Source of the DNA: Mytilus californianus
Taxonomy: Eukaryota; Mollusca; Bivalvia; Mytilida; Mytilidae
Reading direction: 5' to 3'
DNA length: 64,000 bases
NCBI RefSeq assembly: GCF_021869535.1
Contig: NW_026262736.1
Location: 310,001 to 374,000 of the forward strand
Position numbers and translations under genes: made by a program. The notes under the pieces were generated by a model. That model saw nothing but the letters and a program-made list of their open reading frames with translations. It ran no database searches and was not told where the DNA came from. This document shows, piece by piece, positions 10,190-19,263 of the stretch (position 1 is the stretch's first letter; the number at the start of each line of letters is the position of its first letter).

Positions 10190-10614
10190 TTGATTGTTTG
10201 ATTGTTGGTTGCTTAACGTCCAGTGGCAAATAGTTCATGCATATTCAGGACGAGAACAAATTAACAATGAATACAATAGGTAGGTTCTGTAATAGAGGCG
10301 TCTGGGATTGAGGTCGGAGAAATTTAGACTGTCACCGGAAATGAGGGTATATTGGATAGGGACAGAAATTAAGCCTTGCAACAGGTCACCTACGGACCCC
10401 TCAAAGAGTTGTTGCAAGGGTTCTTAACGTGCACAGAGCGTGGCACTCTCTTTACACGAGGCATCGGATTTAACGTCCCCATTCTGACCGGACGTGGCTG
10501 CAAATTTGTTCATCCCGCACAGCCAAACGGACGCACCACTTTGACGAGGGTTTTACCGCCAGTCGGAGGAAGACCAATGGTGACCATACTTCTATTCCCC
10601 AGTCACCCTTGGGG
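10190..10614 (-). mobile_element. SINE-like element, copy 3
   Basis: Paralogue of 6768-7192 carried by the tandem duplication, with the same 13-bp flanking duplication (10177-10189 and 10615-10627). Confidence 0.85.
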
Positions 10615-11053
10615 ACTTTCTTCAGGAGAGATTGTTTTAAGTCCAAAATCTCATGAGAAGCTTAGCACCATCCTAATGGATTATCCAGTACATACATTAT
10701 TGTGAGGCAGAGGATATCAAACCATTAAGTATGATAGAATTATGCTCGTGTCGATTGGAGGACACGTCACTGGTAATGTAAACCTATGCTTGCTTAATGA
10801 TGAACAATAACATTGGAATACTCTGCAAGAATACAACAACCCTATTGTTTATCAGTACCACTTCATGAAATTTTGAATCAAGTTTCATATATTTAAGTTT
10901 TGCTGTGTGATTCATTTTTATCAGCGGTATGTCCTTTTTTCCGAGAGCCAATAAATATAATTTATTTATTATATCAATTTTATCAGAGGGTCAAGCCATT
11001 GTGATCCGGAAAAGCAAAGAGTTCTCAAGCAACTTTATAAAGTTTAAAAAAAA

Positions 11054-11248
11054 ATGGACAAACTGAATGCTATTTCCCACACACGTTTTGATTCTAAACA
11101 ATATCTGTCTCTAGAATAAGAAATATATGATCAGTTGGAAACCAGAAAGATCTCGGAAAAACAACAAAACGGTGTTCAGTCCAAATGTTTGATTGACCAT
11201 GCAGAAGAAGAAAATCTTAATATTGACATTAAAATAAAAAAAACAACA
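11054..11248 (+). pseudogene. Short coding-like stretch, copy of 7631-7825
   Basis: Same reading and same internal TAA as the copy at 7631. Unknown. Confidence 0.3.
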
Positions 11249-11385
11249 TTAACATTATTTAAGAAAACAGATCAACTGTCTTTTAACTTCTAGCTAATCG
11301 GACGCCTCACTTTACAAAAAAAAAAAAAAAAAAAATGAATAACAAAATGTATAAAAAATGCAATCAAATTTTATTATATATATTA

Positions 11386-11693
11386 TTAAGGTCGAAGAAA
11401 TTTAGACTGCCACGGGAAAAGAGGGTATATTGGATAGGGACTGAAATTTAGCCTTGCAACAGGTCACCTACGGACCCCTCAAAGAGTTGTTGCAAGGGTT
11501 CTTAACGTGCAAAGAGCGTGTAACTCTCTTTACACGAGGCATCGGATTTAACGTCCCCATTCTGACCGGACGTGACTGCAAATTTGTACATCCCGCACAG
11601 CCAAACGGACGCCCAACTTTAGCAAGGGTTTTACTGCCGGTCGGAGGAAGACCAATGGTGACTATACTTCTATTCCCTAGTCACCCTTGGGGG
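11386..11693 (-). mobile_element. SINE-like element, copy 4, lacking its 3' tail
   Basis: Duplicate of 7961-8268 at offset 3425. Confidence 0.75.
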
Positions 11694-12000
11694 TAGCTAA
11701 TTAAGAACAAGATATGGATATATTTTCTCTAATCATTATAATGATAGTGTCATAGAGTGAATGGTGCCATAGAAACGAGGTCAAGTGAAAACGGTGTGAC
11801 GGGCAAGATGACCTTGTAAGGTACGCACATACCAAATATAGTTATCCTATTACCGATATTAAGAGGAAAGCAAAAAGCATTCAATATAAAAAATCAACAA
11901 TATGCAAATGGCGACGGGAATGTTCAAGTATCTAATAAGTGAGTATAAATTTTGACAAGTTTTAAAAACTCCAAAAAGGTGTGTGCTTAAATCAATTATA

Positions 12001-12429
12001 TTAGAGTTGACATTTATAGTATTGTGCCAAAGCAGTGTTTTTGGGATCTGTTTCATCATCACATTCATGATTTATGGTAATTGTATCAATATTGTCAGAC
12101 GCACAAATATCTGAAGAGAGTTTCCGAATAGTATCATGATTATCTTGAAAATGTTGTGATAATATGTGGTCAACTATATCCCTTAAAACTGTGAAATGTT
12201 CAGAGGCAAATGTTTTGTAAAAGTGACCTTGGACTTGTAATGTTCCAGTATTTAGAAACAGTGTCAGCTTGTACACGAGTTGGTTATGTTTGTCTTCTTT
12301 GGTGGTAACATCAATGGAAATTGATTTAAGATTTGAAGGTGTCCATTTTACAAGATATTGTGTCGAGTCAATTTGGTATTTGTCTTGATTGTCAAAGGTG
12401 GTCACCAAGATACCTAAAAAGATATACAT
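12001..12429 (-). other. 142-codon open frame, second copy, unknown domain
   Basis: Duplicate of 8576-9004 with a handful of amino acid changes (for example Asp to Tyr near residue 25 and Pro to Thr near residue 100). It remains open, but so recent a duplication says little about selection. Confidence 0.35.
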
Positions 12430-12720
12430 TGAATGCCTTTATCCGTTAACATATATGTCTTTAAACTTCAGTAACTTTACCTTTTTTGGTCGCTGGCGTT
12501 ATCAGTTGATCAGGAACGCATGTTGCTGTGTATTGGAAGAATGCAGCATCATGTTTATAGACCTGCAAAAGTAAGCTGACCTTTTTGATTAACTTCGACT
12601 ATCACATAGAAGAGTTGTACATATATTAAGTTTCCGGATTTTATGGTTGCACCATGTTCAGAGGTATCAAACTGCCTAAAAAGATTTCTAGAAAACCTTG
12701 AGGAAGACTCTTCTGGATGC

Positions 12721-12726
12721 TCCGCT
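12721..12726. repeat. Polinton target-site duplication, left (tccgct)
   Basis: tccgct precedes the element tip ACACAATATCACACACC and recurs at 27959-27964 after the opposite tip. Six base pairs is the duplication length known for Polintons. The empty site in copy 1/2 (9296-9301) has it once between ggatgc and tattaatg. Confidence 0.95.
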
Positions 12727-13022
12727 ACACAATATCACACACCTATACCCCCCCCTCCAAAAAAAAAAAAAATTGACCCCCAAAAAATTACCCTCATTTC
12801 AAGTAAAAGAGCCCTAAATTTTCATAAAAAAAAAAAGCAAAAAAAAAGGCAAAAACACCAAAATTTTCTTACTCCCAAAAAAATTTTTTTTTACTTTGGA
12901 AAAAAACGTTATTAAAAACACCCAAAAAACAACAAAAAAATTCCAAAAAAAAAAATAAATAAAAAAACCGGGAGAACAGGCGAAGAAAGAATTCTGTGGG
13001 ATTTAAGAGAAAAAAAAAAAAA
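12727..13022 (+). repeat. Left terminal inverted repeat of the Polinton
   Basis: Matches the reverse complement of 27663-27958 with few differences, mainly homopolymer lengths: the C tract near the tip has 8 bases here (12748-12755) and 14 on the right. The outer part is rich in A runs. The inner part (12968-13009) is a mixed-composition block starting ccgggagaacaggcg and ending gggatttaagag. The first gene starts about 20 bp inside the repeat, so this block is a likely promoter. Confidence 0.95.
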
Positions 13023-13043
13023 AATCAATTTTTACTTTAAAAA

Positions 13044-13571
13044 ATGAAACAACCTACAGCTCCTGATTTATATCCAGAATTACCTATAGAAGATGGACAA
13101 AATTATAGACTACAAAAAATAACAGAAATAGAAAAAACATTAATAAATGAGAGAGATAAACGTAAATCACTATACAAAAAATATAAACGCGGAGTTAATG
13201 TTACTGATGGTGTTGATACAAGTTTAATTTCGACATCTGTTGTTTTAGCTGGTATAGGAATAGCTTTTCCTATCTTACTTCCCATACAAATTGCAGCTGT
13301 TGTATGTGGAAGTTTAGGAGGTCTAGTTAAATTAATTAGAAGAAAGTTGACAACAAAATCAAAAAAACATTATGAAATTAAAACAATGGCAGAATGCAAG
13401 TTAAACAGCATAAAAGATTTAATATCAAAATCTTTAACTGACGGACAGATAAGTGTAGATGAATTTAAACTTATTTTAGATGAATTAGAAAAATTTAATG
13501 AGATGAAAAAAAATAAAAAAAAAGTAATTTTAAAAAGTTTACCAGATGATGAAAGAAAAAAAACTAATTGA
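13044..13571 (+). CDS. Conserved Polinton accessory protein with hydrophobic segment
   Basis: 175 residues. Basic N-terminal half, then a long hydrophobic, Gly-containing stretch (about residues 61-98, SLISTSVVLAGIGIAFPILL and onward) that could form one or two membrane helices, then a conserved-looking KKHYEIKTMAECKLNSIKDL segment and an acidic helix. Proteins of this layout recur in invertebrate Polintons; no function is known to me. The start has the CTTTAAAAA-ATG leader typical of this element and lies about 20 bp inside the left terminal repeat. At the 3' end an A run (near 13554-13563) precedes the stop, and another frame stays open to 13626, so a one-step indel may have shortened the C-terminus. 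Confidence 0.7.
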   Translation: MKQPTAPDLYPELPIEDGQNYRLQKITEIEKTLINERDKRKSLYKKYKRGVNVTDGVDTSLISTSVVLAGIGIAFPILLPIQIAAVVCGSLGGLVKLIRRKLTTKSKKHYEIKTMAECKLNSIKDLISKSLTDGQISVDEFKLILDELEKFNEMKKNKKKVILKSLPDDERKKTN

Positions 13572-13698
13572 GGAAACAGAAAATAGAGTAAAAAACGAAT
13601 TAAAAAAAAAAATGGAAAATCTTTGATTTTCTTTAATAAAATAATTTTAGTTGATAACGGAAATCCACCAAACTATGAATCAATTTTTAATTAAATAA

Positions 13699-13833
13699 AT
13701 GGATGAAGAAACAAAAGAAAAATTAGTAAAAAATGTAAAAATAATGTTAAATAAAAAATTTAATTATTTTTATCTTAAGTTGTTTTTAACAGGTTCTTTT
13801 TATTGTTTATTATCTAATATTTTAGATGAATAA
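13699..13833 (+). CDS. Small 44-codon ORF with C-terminal hydrophobic segment
   Basis: Begins ATGGATGAAGAAAC after a TTAAATAA leader. About 20 charged residues (Lys/Glu-rich) are followed by a hydrophobic aromatic stretch (YFYLKLFLTGSFYCLLSNIL) able to span a membrane. It overlaps the first possible ATG of the next gene (13826) by 8 bases. It fills the only gap between two genes in a compact element, and its leader fits the pattern. It is short and AT-rich, so chance is possible. Confidence 0.4.
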   Translation: MDEETKEKLVKNVKIMLNKKFNYFYLKLFLTGSFYCLLSNILDE

Positions 13834-13834
13834 A

Positions 13835-15160
13835 ATGGCTGAAGGAGGTTATGAGTTTGATAATCCTGAGTTTAAAAATAATGATTATGATGATGATTAT
13901 GAAGAAGAAGAAACGTCTTTTCAAGATGATGAAGAGTTTCAAAATAATATAAATAAGGAATTTGAAATATCAAGAGATTTATCAGAAAATGATGTTAAAA
14001 TTCGTAAAAAAGAAACTACAAAAAAAATGATTAAACAATTTTATAAAAAAAATGGTGAAACTATACGTAATGAAGAGGTTTTTTTTGTTGGGGAAAATCA
14101 TAAGGGAAGACAAATCTTATATGTAAAAGATGAAAAAGGTAATGATATTGCATTAACATATTACCAAAAAGGAGTATTAAAGTTTTATAAATTTAGCACT
14201 CTTCAAAGAGAATACGGTGTTAATTTTGTCAGGGATGTTTTAGGTGTAGATGATTATAAAATATCTGATAATTTAAGAGAAGGTAGAGCAGGGTTTCAGA
14301 GAATGTTAAATGAACTCGATAATATAGAAATTCCATTACAAGAAATATCTACACAAGAAGAAGGACAAGAATTATTAGAAACAGCAAGTAATGCAGAAAC
14401 ATATGTGAAAGAAATAGAAACTTCATTTATTGAACAAGGAACATCTTTAATAAATGAAGAAACACAAACAAAAATGACAAAAAGAGAGATGGATGGTATA
14501 ATAAAAGCCTTTACAACAGCGGAAGATGAGATTGCAAATAATTTAGCAAAACTGAATGAAACAAATAAAGACTTAGCAAAAGAAAATGCCAAATTAGAAC
14601 AAGCTAAAGAAGACAATAATAAATTTCAAATAGATAGAATAAGTAGTCGAATAAGAGAATTGGAATCTGAGAGAAGTGCAAGACTAGAAGTAATTAATAT
14701 TAATAAAGAAAAACTACGTAGTCAAGTAAACAGATTTAAACAAACAATACATAAAATGTTAAACGAAGACAAAACATTAGGTGAAAGAATAAGAACATTA
14801 TTCAGAGAACAAGGAATAACAATAGTTAGTGTTTTAACTGCTTTTGGAATTATTATTGGTGTTATTGTTGAAGCATTTACTGGTGGAACTACTTCTCCTT
14901 CTCCTTCTCCTTCTCCTCCATCAAAAGGTGGTGGTGTACAAGACTGGATAAAAAAACAATTAAAAAATCTTGGAAAATTATTATCTTTTCTTGCAGGAAA
15001 ATTAGCAGCTGCATTACCAGGTATTATAGGTTCTATTGTTTCTTTGTTATTGTCTGCAACAAAAGACGTAGTAAATTGGTTTGCAAACAACTTATGGGCA
15101 TTGCTTATTTTAGTTGTTAGTTTATTGTTTACTGCTGCTAGAGGTTATTTGAAAAAATAA
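13835..15160 (+). CDS. Conserved Polinton coiled-coil/membrane protein (~441 residues)
   Basis: The frame is open from an ATG at 13826, but the ATG at 13835 has the element's TAAAATG leader and is preferred. Very acidic N-terminus (DDDYEEEETSFQDDEEF), a globular region, a long charged coiled coil (roughly residues 205-310), a hydrophobic segment (GITIVSVLTAFGIIIGVIVE), a Pro/Ser linker (SPSPSPSPP), then a hydrophobic, Ala/Leu-rich C-terminus ending in a second membrane segment. This layout recurs in invertebrate Polintons. It may be a membrane or virion-internal protein; the role is unknown. Its 3' end overlaps the convergent gene at 15145 by 16 bases. Confidence 0.7.
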   Translation: MAEGGYEFDNPEFKNNDYDDDYEEEETSFQDDEEFQNNINKEFEISRDLSENDVKIRKKETTKKMIKQFYKKNGETIRNEEVFFVGENHKGRQILYVKDEKGNDIALTYYQKGVLKFYKFSTLQREYGVNFVRDVLGVDDYKISDNLREGRAGFQRMLNELDNIEIPLQEISTQEEGQELLETASNAETYVKEIETSFIEQGTSLINEETQTKMTKREMDGIIKAFTTAEDEIANNLAKLNETNKDLAKENAKLEQAKEDNNKFQIDRISSRIRELESERSARLEVININKEKLRSQVNRFKQTIHKMLNEDKTLGERIRTLFREQGITIVSVLTAFGIIIGVIVEAFTGGTTSPSPSPSPPSKGGGVQDWIKKQLKNLGKLLSFLAGKLAAALPGIIGSIVSLLLSATKDVVNWFANNLWALLILVVSLLFTAARGYLKK

Positions 15161-16377
15161 AGTGCTGTAAATCCTATTACAATACTTACAAATATTATTG
15201 CTTGTTTATTATCTTCGTGATCTTCATGTTCAATTTTTTTTATTGGATCTATTTTTGGTTCTTTAGGCTTTTCAGGTTTTATAGGTTCTTGTGGTTTTAC
15301 AGGTTCTTTTGGTTTAAAATCAACATGATCAAAATTTTTATTATTTAAATCATCATTTAACCCAAGTGTTTGATTTTCTGTTGCAATTATAATTTTATTA
15401 TTATAACCAACAATACTTCCAATTTGTAAAACCATATCACTGGGAGACATATATAAACCAAGTCCATAAGCATAATCAACTTTACTTCTTGCATATTTTA
15501 AAACATTTTCATAATTCGATATCTGGGTGGGTAAATCGATAGGACTATTTATTACATCTTGTACATTTGCTAAGAATTGTTTTTGTGCATCAAATCCTGT
15601 TCCTACTTTTAAAATTTTTGTTTTTGTTTGAGATTGTGCACCTAACAAAGCCCATACATAAATTTTAATACTTTCATTAATACGTTCAATACCTGCTTGT
15701 GTAAACCCATTAGAGTTATCTAAAATAAATGTTGTCCAAGCCATACTTATATCTTTTTCATGCTTAATAGTATCATGAGTACTAAAGAAAGGTCCTTTAA
15801 TTTTATTTCTTTGTCTATATTCTCCACTTGGTTTATAATATTGCTCAAAACTTCCTAATCCTTGACATGATGATTCTAGTTTTTGTCTCCAATTTGTATT
15901 TGGAGAAATATTAAATTCATCACATAATTTCTGATATGCAGCTTTGTCATATGGGTTCTTGTAATAACAGAAAGAAGAATCTGTTGGTAAAGGTGATTTA
16001 AGTTCTTTTAAAATTCTGGCAATACAATAATATAAATGAAACATATAAAAAGACTTTGTAAGATTTGAAGTATTTTGTATATGATCATTATAAGAAACAC
16101 CACATCCTGTACTTGCACACCAAACTGCAAAATTTAACTGACATTGCCACCAATCAAATGAAGAATGAATCCAGGCATTCCATGGTTCGTTAGTGTGTAT
16201 TGATGGGTTTTGATAGTTTTGAAATAAATCAGGAAAAGCTGTTTTGAAGTTCTCTTTTTGATTTACAAATATCGTTTGATTTACAAGATTTGTTTTTAAT
16301 TGATGATCTTTTTCAGAATATTTAATACCTGGATTATATGAAACATTAAGATTATATTTAAATTCTTTTGTTATCAT
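15145..16377 (-). CDS. Conserved large Polinton protein with C-terminal membrane anchor
   Basis: 410 residues. The N-terminal domain has a Trp/Cys-rich centre (NEPWNAWIHSSFDWWQCQLN, then VWCASTGCGVS). A Lys/Pro-rich linker (EPVKPQEPIKPEKPKEPK) leads to a single C-terminal membrane helix (AIIFVSIVIGFTALYFF). I know the Trp/Cys core only as a conserved, uncharacterised feature of Polinton-encoded proteins; a virion or membrane role is inference. I see no Cys-His-Glu triad of the adenovirus protease. The start codon faces that of the penton-like gene with only 15 bases between them. Confidence 0.7.
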   Translation of the reverse strand: MITKEFKYNLNVSYNPGIKYSEKDHQLKTNLVNQTIFVNQKENFKTAFPDLFQNYQNPSIHTNEPWNAWIHSSFDWWQCQLNFAVWCASTGCGVSYNDHIQNTSNLTKSFYMFHLYYCIARILKELKSPLPTDSSFCYYKNPYDKAAYQKLCDEFNISPNTNWRQKLESSCQGLGSFEQYYKPSGEYRQRNKIKGPFFSTHDTIKHEKDISMAWTTFILDNSNGFTQAGIERINESIKIYVWALLGAQSQTKTKILKVGTGFDAQKQFLANVQDVINSPIDLPTQISNYENVLKYARSKVDYAYGLGLYMSPSDMVLQIGSIVGYNNKIIIATENQTLGLNDDLNNKNFDHVDFKPKEPVKPQEPIKPEKPKEPKIDPIKKIEHEDHEDNKQAIIFVSIVIGFTALYFFK

Positions 16378-16392
16378 TTTTTTATATTAAAA
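16378..16392. promoter_or_regulatory. 15-bp divergent start region (near-palindromic)
   Basis: ttttttatattaaaa separates the ATG of the 410-residue gene (minus) from that of the penton-like gene (plus). Both starts read outward as T/A then A-run then ATG. There is no room for a conventional upstream promoter between the genes, so promoter elements must overlap coding sequence or sit at the start codon. Confidence 0.5.
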
Positions 16393-17034
16393 ATGTTTCA
16401 TACTATTTCAAATATTGATAATACAATAAACTTAGAACAATACATAAATAACAGAAATGGAAATAAACGTATTGGTTTGAAATTTATAAGATACAGCATA
16501 GGTTGGTATAATGTTTATCATGGGTTTATAACAAAAACCGGAGAGGAACAGCAAAGGATTATGAATGGTTATTATAGTTTTCAACAAATAGTGGATGAAT
16601 TTCAAAAAGAAAATATTGTATTATCCGTAAATGAAGCAAATGGTATCGCTTCATTAAACACTACTACTGAGTTAAGGATAAGTAAGGGTTTGGGAAATAT
16701 GTTAGGGTTTAATAATAAACGTAAATTCGAACCTAATGAATTACATTATGGAAACAAATTTGTGGATTTTGCTATCCATAAATCATTATATATCCATTTG
16801 GAACAAGTTAGCACTTCTCATAATTATCTTGATGGTAAGCCAAGTAAATTATTAGCTGTTATTCCAGTTGAAAATAAAGAGTTTGGTGAAGTTATAACAG
16901 CGAGATTTGAGCATCCGGAATATAAGTGTTTAGTAAATGATGTTATAACAGAATTGAAATTAGAAATAAGAGATGAAAATAATAACAAGATAATTAATCA
17001 TTTACCAATTAATTGTGTTTTAGAAGTTATATAA
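16393..17034 (+). CDS. Penton-like minor capsid protein (candidate)
   Basis: 213 residues, beta-rich. The pattern matches the minor capsid family that accompanies double jelly-roll capsid proteins in Polinton-type elements: NGYYSFQQIVDEF, then a GLGNMLGF motif, a long strand region, and a C-terminal strand pair around ITELKLEIRDENNNKI followed by NHLPINCVLEV. In Polintons this protein is predicted to form the pentameric vertex of the capsid. It lies just upstream of a fibre-like gene and the major capsid gene on the same strand, forming a capsid cluster. Leader ATATTAAAA-ATG. Family assignment is by pattern only. Confidence 0.6.
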   Translation: MFHTISNIDNTINLEQYINNRNGNKRIGLKFIRYSIGWYNVYHGFITKTGEEQQRIMNGYYSFQQIVDEFQKENIVLSVNEANGIASLNTTTELRISKGLGNMLGFNNKRKFEPNELHYGNKFVDFAIHKSLYIHLEQVSTSHNYLDGKPSKLLAVIPVENKEFGEVITARFEHPEYKCLVNDVITELKLEIRDENNNKIINHLPINCVLEVI

Positions 17035-17047
17035 TTTATTTAATAAA

Positions 17048-17573
17048 ATGAGCATACTTGGTGTCAAAAAAAAAAAACGTAGAAAAAGAAATATTAAATA
17101 TGAAGAGTGAGCTTCAAACAATGGATACTAAGGATAAAAATTTACATCGGAGTGTCGCTGCCCTAAGCATCAGAGTTTTAAATGTTGAAAATATAGTTGG
17201 TAATATTAAAAATAAACCAGACAGAAAAATAATAAGTATATATGCTGGAATTGATGGTCCAATACATGGAAATAAAAAGTTTAATTTTGGTGTTGGTGGT
17301 GGTTATTATGTAATGAACTTTCCAGGACAAATATTGGGTATTAGTTTAGTAAGTTTAAGAACAAGCACAGATATTATAGCCATTAAGATGATTGTTAATG
17401 ATAAGTCAACTATTTACAAAATGAGTTTGGATAAGGGTGTCACACACGGTTTTAATAACTTTTATACACCTTTTGAAGTTAAGGCTGGAGATTTAATAAG
17501 TTTTATTAGTATGACTAATAATTATACATGTATCAATACTCTATTATCAGTGATAATTGAATTATTTTTATAA
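17048..17573 (+). CDS. Fibre-like coiled-coil/beta protein, start disturbed by an A12 run
   Basis: Two starts are possible. The ATG at 17048 has the typical TTAATAAA leader but leads through an A12 run (17066-17077) into a stop 21 codons on. The main frame has its first ATG at 17100 and runs to 17573 (157 residues). A one-base length change in the run would link the two, so either this copy is frameshifted or the run is an assembly or polymerase slip. The protein has an N-terminal coiled coil (about 40 residues, including a LHRSVAALSIRVLNVENIVG heptad region) followed by a Gly-rich beta domain. This suggests a trimeric fibre or cement-type structural protein beside the penton-like and major capsid genes. 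Function inferred. Confidence 0.55.
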
Positions 17574-17591
17574 CAAATTTAATCCTTAAAA

Positions 17592-18857
17592 ATGTCGGCA
17601 TACGGAAACAAATTAAATCCTTACAGAAAAATAAGAGAACCCCGTGGTGTGAAAGGTATTCGTCAAAGTGTATCAATAACAAATAATCCTTCAACTATTG
17701 ATCAAAATCAACAGCTATTAGTGAGATTCCCCAATCTAAGCAATAATGATGTTATTGTTCCTGGAACAACCAGATTGGCATTTGAAATAGAACTCACATC
17801 TACAGACGACAATGCAACTATATATCAAAACATAGGAAGAACAATAGTTAAAAAAACAACAATTCGTATAAGTGGAAATGAAATTATGTCAATTGATGAT
17901 AGTGATATTTATCATTGTTATGTTGATTTATGGAAATCTACATCTGAACGTTTAAATATGGCATACCAAGGAATTGGTGAAACAAACATGTTAAAACACA
18001 GAGTTGGTGCAGATAATAAAGCATCAGACATAGGTGATGAAGCAATTGCAACTGCATATGGTGCAAGATTTTGTATCCCACTTGATTTTGAACTATTAGA
18101 AACTCATATGCCTTTTTATCAAGCAGGTCTTGGTGATAGACTTGAATATGAACTTACATTTAATAATTATAGCAATGTTATTAAATCAACAGATACATCT
18201 GCAAGTTATACAATCAAAAACATTTGTTTAGAATTTGATATGGTTACTGATGCAGAATTAGCAAGACAGATAAGACAACAAGTTAATGGTAAGATGGTTA
18301 TTTTGTACGATAGAATACTAAGACATAGAAAAATAACCAAAAACAAATCTGATACATTGTGGAATATAAATTTAAATGTTCCAGCTAGAAGTATGAAAGG
18401 AATTCTAATGTTGTTCGAAGATCCTGAAAGAACAAGTACCGAAACTTATTATAATCCTAACATAACAAAAGTAGAAATGACAATAGAAGGTGTTCCAAAT
18501 CAACTATACAGTCAAGGAATGAAAGCATATCAACAATGGGATGAAATAAATAAATTCTTTGCTTTAAATTCAAAAAGAAATAAAACAACAGAAGAAGTTT
18601 TAAAGGATTTAAATTTATCCTATACAACATTAGAAAAATATCTTACAACTAATTATGCATTATGGTTAGATTTACGTTCAACAGATGACAACTCATTACA
18701 CGGTTCAGGTAGAAGAATTGAAAATGCTTCTGAAGGTATTACTATCCAAATAACTAAAACAGCAGGAGCAAATAAATTAATAAATGTTTATCTGTTTGTA
18801 ATCCAGGATGCACAAATTAATTTTGAAGATGGCAGATTTAAAAATGTTGATTACTAG
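17592..18857 (+). CDS. MCP: Polinton major capsid protein (double jelly-roll)
   Basis: 421 residues, in the size range of Polinton hexon-type capsid proteins. Recognisable features are an N-terminal strand region (LLVRFPNLSNNDVIVPGTTR), a RISGNEI and YHCYVDLWKS segment before the inter-barrel helix, a central YDRILRHRKI motif, and the conserved FEDPERTSTETYYNP block in the second barrel. Double jelly-roll proteins trimerise into pseudo-hexameric capsomers. Leader CCTTAAAA-ATG. The stop shares the palindromic ctag (18854-18857) with the convergent gene. The family differs from the F54H12.2-like capsid in the decayed element at 1-4097. Confidence 0.85.
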   Translation: MSAYGNKLNPYRKIREPRGVKGIRQSVSITNNPSTIDQNQQLLVRFPNLSNNDVIVPGTTRLAFEIELTSTDDNATIYQNIGRTIVKKTTIRISGNEIMSIDDSDIYHCYVDLWKSTSERLNMAYQGIGETNMLKHRVGADNKASDIGDEAIATAYGARFCIPLDFELLETHMPFYQAGLGDRLEYELTFNNYSNVIKSTDTSASYTIKNICLEFDMVTDAELARQIRQQVNGKMVILYDRILRHRKITKNKSDTLWNINLNVPARSMKGILMLFEDPERTSTETYYNPNITKVEMTIEGVPNQLYSQGMKAYQQWDEINKFFALNSKRNKTTEEVLKDLNLSYTTLEKYLTTNYALWLDLRSTDDNSLHGSGRRIENASEGITIQITKTAGANKLINVYLFVIQDAQINFEDGRFKNVDY

Positions 18858-19225
18858 TAATTGCTGTCTTGACGAACAAGTTCTGCAATCTTATTCCTTT
18901 CGGTAATCAATTCACTTATTTTTATTTCCAATGTAGTTTTTTCTTCATTCTCGTATGTTCTTTTCGTTGTCAATTTTTTGAGTTTAGTCTTTGCACTAAC
19001 TTTTTGTCTTGTTAATCTCAACCAAATCCGTCTTTTGTTTTTATCACCAAAATCTTCTTTAGCTTTGTTTATTCTATCGGTCAACAATTCAATTTCCTTT
19101 TTTGTACTGTTTATTTCTGTATCTTGTAAATTTATCGTATTATTATGTTTTGCTAACAACGTTTCTAATTTTTCTAATTCATCCGACACTTTAACTAAAT
19201 TACATCTTCTCAATTCAGATTCCAT
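18854..19225 (-). CDS. Small basic coiled-coil protein
   Basis: 123 residues if started at the ATG at 19225, which has the TTCAAA-ATGG leader; the frame also has an ATG at 19240. It is almost wholly helical, alternating Lys/Arg and Glu, with heptads throughout (LEKLETLLAKHNNTINLQDT, then two further helices). Not recognised. It converges with the major capsid gene with a 4-base overlap, and the 21-bp tandem repeats begin just upstream of its start. It might be a scaffold or DNA-binding protein, but nothing specific supports that. Confidence 0.5.
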   Translation of the reverse strand: MESELRRCNLVKVSDELEKLETLLAKHNNTINLQDTEINSTKKEIELLTDRINKAKEDFGDKNKRRIWLRLTRQKVSAKTKLKKLTTKRTYENEEKTTLEIKISELITERNKIAELVRQDSNY

Positions 19226-19263
19226 TTTGAATATGAACATGTCACAATTAGGTAGTTAAGATA

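Larger units (their letters stand above)
9296..12720. repeat. Copy 2 of the ~3.42-kb tandem host segment
   Basis: Begins with tccgcttattaatg and ends with ggaagactcttctggatgc, where the Polinton target duplication starts. Offset to copy 1 is 3422-3425 bases. The sequence at 9291-9310 shows the Polinton target in its unoccupied form. Confidence 0.9.

Noticed and set aside
12643-12915. 90-codon open frame across the left Polinton tip
   Set aside because: It runs from host repeat into homopolymer-rich terminal repeat and reads as Pro and Lys runs; a chance frame.
14296-15090. Minus-strand open frames inside the 444-codon gene
   Set aside because: They are antisense shadows of a well-supported gene with low-complexity translations.
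17058-17573. Start of the fibre-like gene at the TTG at 17058
   Set aside because: Non-ATG start is not expected in an animal element; ATGs at 17048 (out of frame) and 17100 explain the region better.
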